Below, one piece after another: positions 39,801 through 48,800 of a stretch of DNA of 64,000 nucleotides. The position numbers and the translations under genes were made by a program. The stretch's first letter is position 1. Each line of letters opens with the position of its first letter. A model generated the notes under the pieces. That model was not told the origin of the DNA. It was given only the letters and a program-made list of their open reading frames with translations, and did no database searches. Source of the DNA: Echinometra lucunter (taxonomy: Eukaryota > Echinodermata > Echinoidea > Camarodonta > Echinometridae); NCBI GenBank assembly GCA_029962745.1, contig CM057169.1:15880078-15944077 (forward strand), in the 5' to 3' direction.

Positions 39801-42800
39801 CTGGGCCATCTCCTTACGACCTACAAGTGGACAGACAGCAGGATTGTAATAAATACCTTCAATTCGTCCTGGTATTGAGGAGGCACGGGGCCATTTGCAA
39901 GTAAACGGAATTACAAATCAGAGATTTTTTATCTCACAGTTTAAGAGTTTATGGGCTTATTTTCTGCTCTGCCCCCCCCCCCCCCTTCTTACCATTTAAT
40001 ACTCTGCAAATATGCCTTTTCTTTCTCCTGAACTCCTACATTCCAACAATTTTCTACTTACATTCATGATGTTTGTGGTATATGAATATACGTGTACCTC
40101 AGTAACGGAATAACCAGAAAATTGTGTCACTTTCAAATGAAAAAAATGTCATGTAAATAAAATCAAACATGCATTATACCAAAACTGAACTAAGATGGTG
40201 GAATTCTTTTGTTTTTTTAAAAACTTTTTTAAATTTAAAGATTTGGCTATTCAGTACTTTCAAAGTGATTGTTTTTACTAAAAATCTGAAGTAAGCTGAT
40301 CATGCTTCCCATATGGATTTGCCCACTGGCACTACTAGCTGCGAATTAGGGTGGGGGCAACCTTACTATGTGAAAGGTATGGGGGGGGGTTCCATAGTCT
40401 ATTCTACATTTCTTTCCCCCTCCCCCAATCTCAATGTCCCTTCTTTTTTCTTCATTTTTTCCACCATGCACGGAAGGTAGAGAGCGACTGCTTCTACGCT
40501 CCCAACTTCCGCCAACTGGAAATAACCTAGATGGAGCGCATGGAAAATGAGCATCGTACTGAAATCAAATCGGAATCAACCGTGTTCTAACTCACCATGT
40601 GTACGGTGTTGCCCGCCCTCTTGAGGGCATCTACGGCCTGCTGATGTGAGACGCCCAGAATCTCACAATCGTTGACTTTGCATATCACATCATTGACTCT
40701 GAGGGGGAAAAAAAGGAGAATAGAGTAGAGGTGAAAATATCAAAGACATTGGTTAACATTGTTATGATTTAAAAAAATCTTGTTTTGTTACTTGAAAATG
40801 GGATAAACATAAGGGTTATAGTGTAAAAATACCAGTCTGAAAGTTTCAAAGTATAATATCCACAGGAAGTATTTTTAAATATCAAAAATGTGAACCAATG
40901 TTTGAAAAATATACGAAGGTCGGTTGCACAGAATAGACGTAAGGAGTGCGCATGCGCGTATGACTCACCTTACCATACTGTGTGTATTGGCGTATCACGC
41001 GGCGGGAGGCACATAACGGCATTTTCAAATTCGAGCAAAGTGGTCCTCTTAGTGATTGTCTCGTAAGACGAAGGATAATAAAATCGCCGTTTGCGTCTAA
41101 CTTACAGTTTTTCATTCCAAATTATGGTTGGTTTCAGGGTTTTTGAGTACAAATACAAGTACTCATACACATGTTTCATCTTAGTTTGAGAATTTTTTTA
41201 ATCAGCTGCTCACAAAGTTAGCCAATGCCTTTAAGGAATCAACAAATGGGTACTCATCATCAGCAGAAGGATATAAAAATTCAGGATTTCTGAGCAAATA
41301 AATAATTGGTAGCATTCATATTACAAATGGTTTACTGGTATGTACTGTATTGTTGGGGCAACTAAAGGTTTGAAATGTGATCATATATGTACATCAGTCT
41401 AATATTTACATGTAGTAGTAAATGAATAAGCTTGGTGGACTACACACAAAGAACTTCAGAGTACAAAATATGATGCCAATCCATTATGCCTTGATTGATT
41501 TCCCAATCGACATGCTTACTAATTTTTTTTTTTTTAATAATGGCCTTTATTTGTTCATAAAAAATCATTCATTTGCAGCCAGAAGCTGAATTACAAATGA
41601 TTTCACAAGGTAGCGGTAAATGATGCACATAAAAACATTGATAAAACTGTAAAATACTGGATTATAAACTAAAAGAAATAGACTAAAATCAGATCGATAT
41701 AAATAAACTTTGTTCAACCTTGCAAAATTAGCAAGAAAAAGGAAAAAATTTAAAATACCAGAGTGTAATGAAAATGGCATTAGTTTGATGAGGGGAACAT
41801 GGATTATCAATTGGACATAATGTAGTAACAGAAAAAAGGGGGTTAAACGTCACCATAGGCAATGATTTTGGGTGGAAAATTACTGTCGATAGTTAAATTA
41901 TACTCTGTGTATAAATGACAAAAATAATGATGATGTTCCCATACATGTATTTATGCATAGTTTATCAAAACTTTCCCTCTACATAAAAGAGGCTTGTCAG
42001 AGACTTGTCCAACATAGCATCAGCTGATGTTGCAAACTGGATTCCATTTATTCAGATGCCATTCTACATAACAGGTGAACTGAATAGTTGGTAACCAAGG
42101 GTTCTGGAGAGAAATGTGCATAAATTTGAATACATAAACATTGACAATGACATCCACTGACATAATTATAAGCATAATAAAATATTTCTAAATGAGTAAC
42201 TTACTTAAGCCTTCCATCTACTGCTGCAGCACCCCCTGGAATAAGTTTGGTGATGAAAATACTGGGGTCGTCTCCTATGTGGGGGTTGTCGGTGCCCCCG
42301 GCGATGCTGAAGCCTAGACCTGCCCCACCCTGAGGAGAGAGAAAGGATCAGGAAACATGAAAAGTTAAGCATCAATGATTTCTACATCTCTGTAATATGT
42401 AAAAGGGGGTGAGGTAATCATACAGGTACCTCAAATTACAGCATTCACTCGTTTTCAATGCATATTTTTCAGTAATACAAGTATATTTTTGAAACTGGAC
42501 TTGATACAAAATTTAAAATCAACTGACATCAGCAATTTTGAAATGAAACACTGCTTTTAAAACAGTACGAAAACAGAAAAGTAAAAATGGTTCAACTTCT
42601 TTATTAAAAGAATGGAAAGACCCTTTTAGCGAAGGAAAATAACCAATAAAATCCTTAAGCATGAGCAGATCTGAATATTTTCATGTGTATGTCATGATGA
42701 TTACAACAATGAAAAGACCAACCATGAAATCTGATTTTCAAAGTCCATGAAGTAATAATAACAACCACAATGTTTCGACATCTCCAGTATTTCTCATCGT

Positions 42801-45800
42801 CACCACGTACTATAATATGTGTCATGTAATCTTTATGCACTACTGCTTAACCCATTCGTGACAGGAATTATTTAAAGCCTAATTTGATCAATTTTTATTC
42901 TTCAAATTGGCAACACCAACATTTTTATTTTATTGCAACATTTTCTTATAAAACATCATGTATCTGAAATGAATATAAATTGACAGAAATTATGATGAGA
43001 AGTCAAAAAGTTGCCAATTTGCAGGGGAAAACGGTGATTTTAAACCTTCTATCACATTGCCAATTTAAGGATTTTAATGCTTTTTTTCCTTTAAAAATTT
43101 TTCAGCATCAAACAATGAATATTGACGCAACCAAAATGGGCACAGTTTGTGTAGAATTTTTTGCTCTTTCTGCTCATGTATTTGGTATGATTTTTAGGGC
43201 TTTGCATCAAAAGATATTAGGCCAAACCACAAAATGTGGACCCCTGTCACGAATGGGTTAATAATGAGTACATGTCATGACAGTTTTTTTTTTTTATAAT
43301 AAAAACTGAATGATTCTGAAGTTTGCACAAAAGCTGGAAAGGGCACACAAAAGAATGCAGTGATGTGTACATACTCGAGTCATATTACAGACGGCCTTGT
43401 CAAAATGTCAATATATTTTCTCATTAAAAAAAAATGCAGACATCTCATTATGAGCATTATCCAAGGGCGGGGTCTGCACAGGATATCATTGCTTTTATTG
43501 ATCAGGATTTTGAATACATTACAGTGAGACGAAAGGGATAAAAGAACAGAGTATCTTGGACAAATATAGACGAGTTCTGATCCTGCACACAAAAATGGGT
43601 GAATGGGACTACACACACATGTTGCATAAAGGCTATTTTTAACTCTTCAGCCAACAGTATTTTCAGTCACATTTTGAATATGGGAATAAATGAAGAGCAA
43701 TCCCTCAAAGGGGATATTTCTCCTATCATATCCATCTAAAACGGCATCGATAGCATAAAGCTCACAAATCATTTTTAACCTTTACAAGAATTTAACAATT
43801 TCTTGAAGTTACTGTAAATTGTGGTAGGCCCCTAAATGGATAGAGTGCATACATCTACAGAGCACTTTTCTGCTAACATGCACTGCACGATAAAACTAAA
43901 CATGCACTCAACATCGATTGTGAATAAATATACTTAGATGTGAAAAATGAGAAGAAATTTTTTAGAAAAGGTCCTATTGCAGCAATTTCATTTACATGCC
44001 TCAAAATGCCCCAAAATCCCTCTTTGCTTGTTCAACGAAGAAGTAATGTCAAAGTGAAAAGCGGCATGTTTGTTTTTGCACAGTCAAAATGACGAGGCCG
44101 TCTTTTCTTGCAAAAATGCAATTATTCTCGCTCAAAATTTGATGAGATTTATGGTACCCTTACGCTTTAGAATATAAAAAATACATCTGGCATGTAATTC
44201 ATCTGTGGAAAAACTCTTGGTCCATTTAGGTTGAGCATGAGCACTATGAGCATTTTGACATAAATTCGGTTATCTGCAAAAAAAGAAGATCCCCCCCCCT
44301 GTTGCTTTATGCCTTGGTGCTGAATTCAGTGCCCAGGAGATGACTTTCTAGATTTTCTACCGTCACTGGACCTTATGAATATTTCATTGCTGGCCTGACG
44401 TTTGCTCTTGGCTTTATTTCGTCAAAGATAAAGGATCAGGTTTAAAGATAAACTGGAGTTCTGATCATATGATCATAATGCGAAAGAAACTGTTCCGAGG
44501 CAAATTGGAGAGTTAGATTAACTGTATATAAACACAGGTATCTAGTGTGAGATTTGGAGATTATAGAATTGATAGGAATTTTGCTTACTTTTCTCCCCAA
44601 AGGTACTTCCACTGCACAAAAACATGAGTATACGGGTCCACACAAATCTGGCATGAATGTTACCCCACAACTTATCAGCTTTTTCTTGTCATATTTCCAA
44701 TATGAGGGCATTTGAAGAGCAATCCTTTCTAGGGGACATTTTTACTATGATATTCTTCTTAACTGACATGGAAAGCATGAGAAAACTCACAAATTATTTT
44801 TCATCTTTCCCAGAACTTGAGCTTCTATTTAAGCTTAGGTTTAGGGTAAGTATAATGTCAGGTCAAGAACTGAAGTCATGAATTTGGTTAGGAAACCTAC
44901 TGCAGAGCACTTATCGCCAGAGAAAATGTCAAGGAATCTTTTGTTGTGTTTCTACTAGATTTCCAGTGCTATTTTGAGATTTTTCCCTTATAACTAAATG
45001 GCTCTGAACTCCTCTGCATTTTTCAAGTCTTTTTTTTTCCCCATGGCATATACATAAAAATGCAAGGATAGCTTGAACTGAAGAGAAAGTTAACCCTTTC
45101 ATCTGGATATGTCTGAGCACTAGATCAATACCCAATCAATACATACACTAAAAATCAACAAACACCGGGCGCTTTCAGGCCCACAGCGAGCCACCCCATC
45201 CCTCGCATGCAGTGCATAGCCCGTGGATATTGGGGAAGAGCTCTTTTTCCATGGGGGAATTTTCAGCACAAAAGTTTGGTGATATTTGTAAAAAGTTGAA
45301 AATAAGCAAGAGGCAAATATTACAATCAGGTCAATTCAATCAGATATGATCTATATGAAATTATAGTTACAAATTTGAATTTGAAATATCTAGAAGATTA
45401 AATTATTGGTGATTGGGCTATGAATTGAGAAGCCAATTGTCAGTTTTGTTAAAGAATTAAGACTGAAGGGGAGAGAGGGATGAAAGAGGAATGATGCTCA
45501 ACTTAATGGGGGGGGGGGGGGGGGGGTAAATGGATATATGTTAGGACCAAGAAGATTTTTGTGTTATAAGAATTGTTTGCTAAGAATATTAGAGTTACAA
45601 GAAAATATCACTCGAGAAAGGCAGGTTACCATAAAAATTTATGAATGAAAAAAAAAACCCACCAGAGTTGGAAAGAGATACAGGGAGATGGAGAGATAGG
45701 ATGAAAGAGATGCGGAGGGATGAGACAGAAAATATCACAAAAGATAAGTAGGTTATCATGAAAAAAAAAATACATGAATACATCCATGCATAAAAGACAA

Positions 45801-48800
45801 GAGAAGGAAAGAGAGACTGGGAGATGGAGAGATAGGATGAAAGAGATGCGGAGGGACGAGACAGATAATATCACAAAAGATAAGTAGGTTATCATGAAAA
45901 AAATACATGAATACATCCATGCAAGAAATACACAGTTGGAAAGAGAGAAAGGGAGACAGACAGATAGGATGAAAGAAATGGAGAGGGAAGAGACAGAAAG
46001 ATAGATCATGAAAGATAGGTAGGTTATCATGGAAGAAAATATGAATACATCCATGCAAAAAAAAACAGTGTAGGAAAGAGAGACAGGGAGACAGACAGAT
46101 AGGATGAAAGAGATGGGGAGGGGAGAGACAGCTATATAGATAGGATAAATAAGGAAGAGGGTGAAAAAAAAGAGATAGGGATTAGAAGGGATACAAAGAC
46201 AAACAGATTGAAATAGAGAAAGAAAGAGAAAGGGAGAAATATAGAAACAAAGAAAATGACAAGTACCTGTAAAGGAGAAAGAAAATGGGAGATAGAATGA
46301 CGTGCAGGCATTCCCAAATTGTTCAAATTTTCTTCCTCCCGGTAATGCATTACAGCATCCGAGGCTGCGCAGATGGAGCCCGCTATCAAATGTTGGGTTC
46401 GGAATCGGGCTGTGATAGTTTCTGATGGATGATTTCAATGCACACAGAAGCGAGCCTAAATTGAAAGTGCCCTGGGAAATCAACATGAAATGTGCGACAT
46501 ATGTCGCATGCCCGAGACTCCGGGCTCTCGAAATTGACCAGAGTGGAATGAGGAAAACGACATTAGGTGCGTCCTCATCAGCCTGAGTGAACCTGAGTTC
46601 AAGATCAAGATTTTAGCCTGATCAGTGCCACAGGGTTCATACACTTATACATTTTCAAAATTCCATGATTTTCCATGACTTTCCAGGGCAGAAAATGCAA
46701 ATTTCCATGACCCATCGATAACATGTGATGCAAAGCTGATTAAGAGTTTCAAAGCTGATCTGAGTGCCATGAATGCAGGGCTAGCCGGAGCACAAATTTA
46801 TTAAGATGAAAAATATCTTGAATAAATGATTTTCCATGACTTTCCAGGAGAAATTGACAAATTCCCTGACTTTCACTGACTTTTTGCTTCTGGAAAAAAG
46901 AATTTCCAATTCCCTGACTTTCCAAGAATTCCCTAATTCATATGAATCCTGGTGCTACTATAGAGAAAAAAAGTAAAGAGTTTGAAGAACCTTGCCTCCA
47001 TCAGCCCAAAGTTGGGTGATTACCACTTGAGTTTAGAATTAGCTCGAAACACAGCAAAGCTTTTGAAATAAAGATGTATACAAGTACTAAGTAACAGGCA
47101 GGCTGCAGCAAGAAAACCAGAACCCAAGTTGCGTGATGGTATCAGAAATACGCCTGAATAAATCGCGAGCAGTGTCTTCACCCGGAAGCTAGGGGGCTAA
47201 TGCACCAAATAGCGGGATAATTCACGGATAATCCGGAGCTGACTTCAGGATTGTAAACTCAAGCTTAGGCCCACGAAATAGCCTGCTATCTGCGTCTTCA
47301 TTACAAATCAGCTTGAGCTAGTTCTGATCAGGCTCACTGCTTGGATCAGGGCCCCTTGTTTCATAAAAACTTGTTATCAATAACAACTGCCACATTTCTA
47401 TGACAAATTTGCTCTCAGCCAATCAGATGCAAGGATTTCAGTAGCTTATAACAGTTATTGCAACTTGTTATTGATAACAAGTTTTATGAAACGGGACCCA
47501 GAACTAGCTGGCTATTCTGGAAACTGGGGACAATGGAAACGTACTTATTGGGGTGCTGGTGGGTAGCTGCTGGAGTATAGATTGCCACACTCATTTGGAG
47601 GAAGAATAAGAAAACTGCTCATGTGCAAAAAGAATTATGAAAATATGTTATTTACTCTTTGTATTCCTGAGAGGTTTAATTCTCATGTTGGGAAAATGTA
47701 AGGAGGGGTGGCCATCATTCAGAAGCGGAGGGGAGGAGACTGATGTTTGCAAAATGAGGAGGAAAGTATATTAAATATTTGATGGGACTAGTTATTGAAA
47801 ATGGTGTTCTAAAGTGAAATAACAGAAAGACTTACAAGGAGGGACAATGAATGCATGATTGGAAGAGAGAGTTGCAGAGAGAGGAGGAGGGAGGGAGGGA
47901 GAGAGAGAGGGGGAAGGCTAGCAAATGATGATCAATAATGAACCGTTCTTGCAAAGCGCATATCACAAAAATAAATTCAAGTCTGTATGCGCTCAGAAGA
48001 AAGAAGAGGATAAAGAATGACAGAGGGACATGACGGAAGAGAAGTACCAAGAGAGAAGACTAATGAAAAGAAGAATGAGAGAATTGCAATAAAGGAAAAA
48101 AAGGCAGATCCTAAAGAAAAAGATAAACTAAAAAAGAAAAGAAAAAAATGGAAAGGTATGGATGAGTGTTCTTACAGCCCCCAAAATCTTGGAAAATACT
48201 AAACTCTAACGTACAAATATATAGGAGAACCCTGCCCCCCCATTTCTTGTTCCATCAAAGAGTTGTCACAAAACCTAACTCCTTGACTCAATCAGCACAA
48301 CCTGTCCAACTAAATGAAATGATCTACCATATACTATTCTCTGAATTTGGTGATTAACTTATCAACATCTTGCTGACAAAAGTTGGTCAGAGCAGTCAAT
48401 ATGAAAAGTCCCAAAGAGATAGACAATAAACATCTTTAATTACAATTCTTTGGGGGGGGGGGGGAAAGAGGAAAATCTTCCAATTCTTTTCTTCTTCTTG
48501 TGCAATTGGCATACATCTGTCGGACCATAAAATCATCCCTGTCAAAAGTTTCTCAGAAGTTTGATTATTTCCATACCAGTGTTTAGAGGACAAATCCTCT
48601 AACCAGGTCTTAAGACCCCAAGCTGGCTCTTCTGCGGATGAAAATCTGTAACTCTATGAATAATTGAATTTCAAATGATGGAGAGAAAAACGTGGATTAG
48701 GGATGCATGCATAAGAGAATTCTGACACTGCCATTAGCCACTACACTGTATGAAAGATAAGAATTTTCTTGTAGGTTTATAAGGAATGTACAAACATCAT

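Noticed and set aside
45626..46486. 286-codon minus open frame
   Set aside because: Mostly the 130-bp minisatellite read in one frame. The non-repeat start ([20 protein letters not shown]) ends at a donor-like site, but its phase does not fit the phase-0 junction between exons 49354 and 42329.
46132..46500. non-repeat, GC-richer sequence as an alternative DLG start
   Set aside because: No DLG similarity and wrong exit phase; it would need independent transcript evidence.
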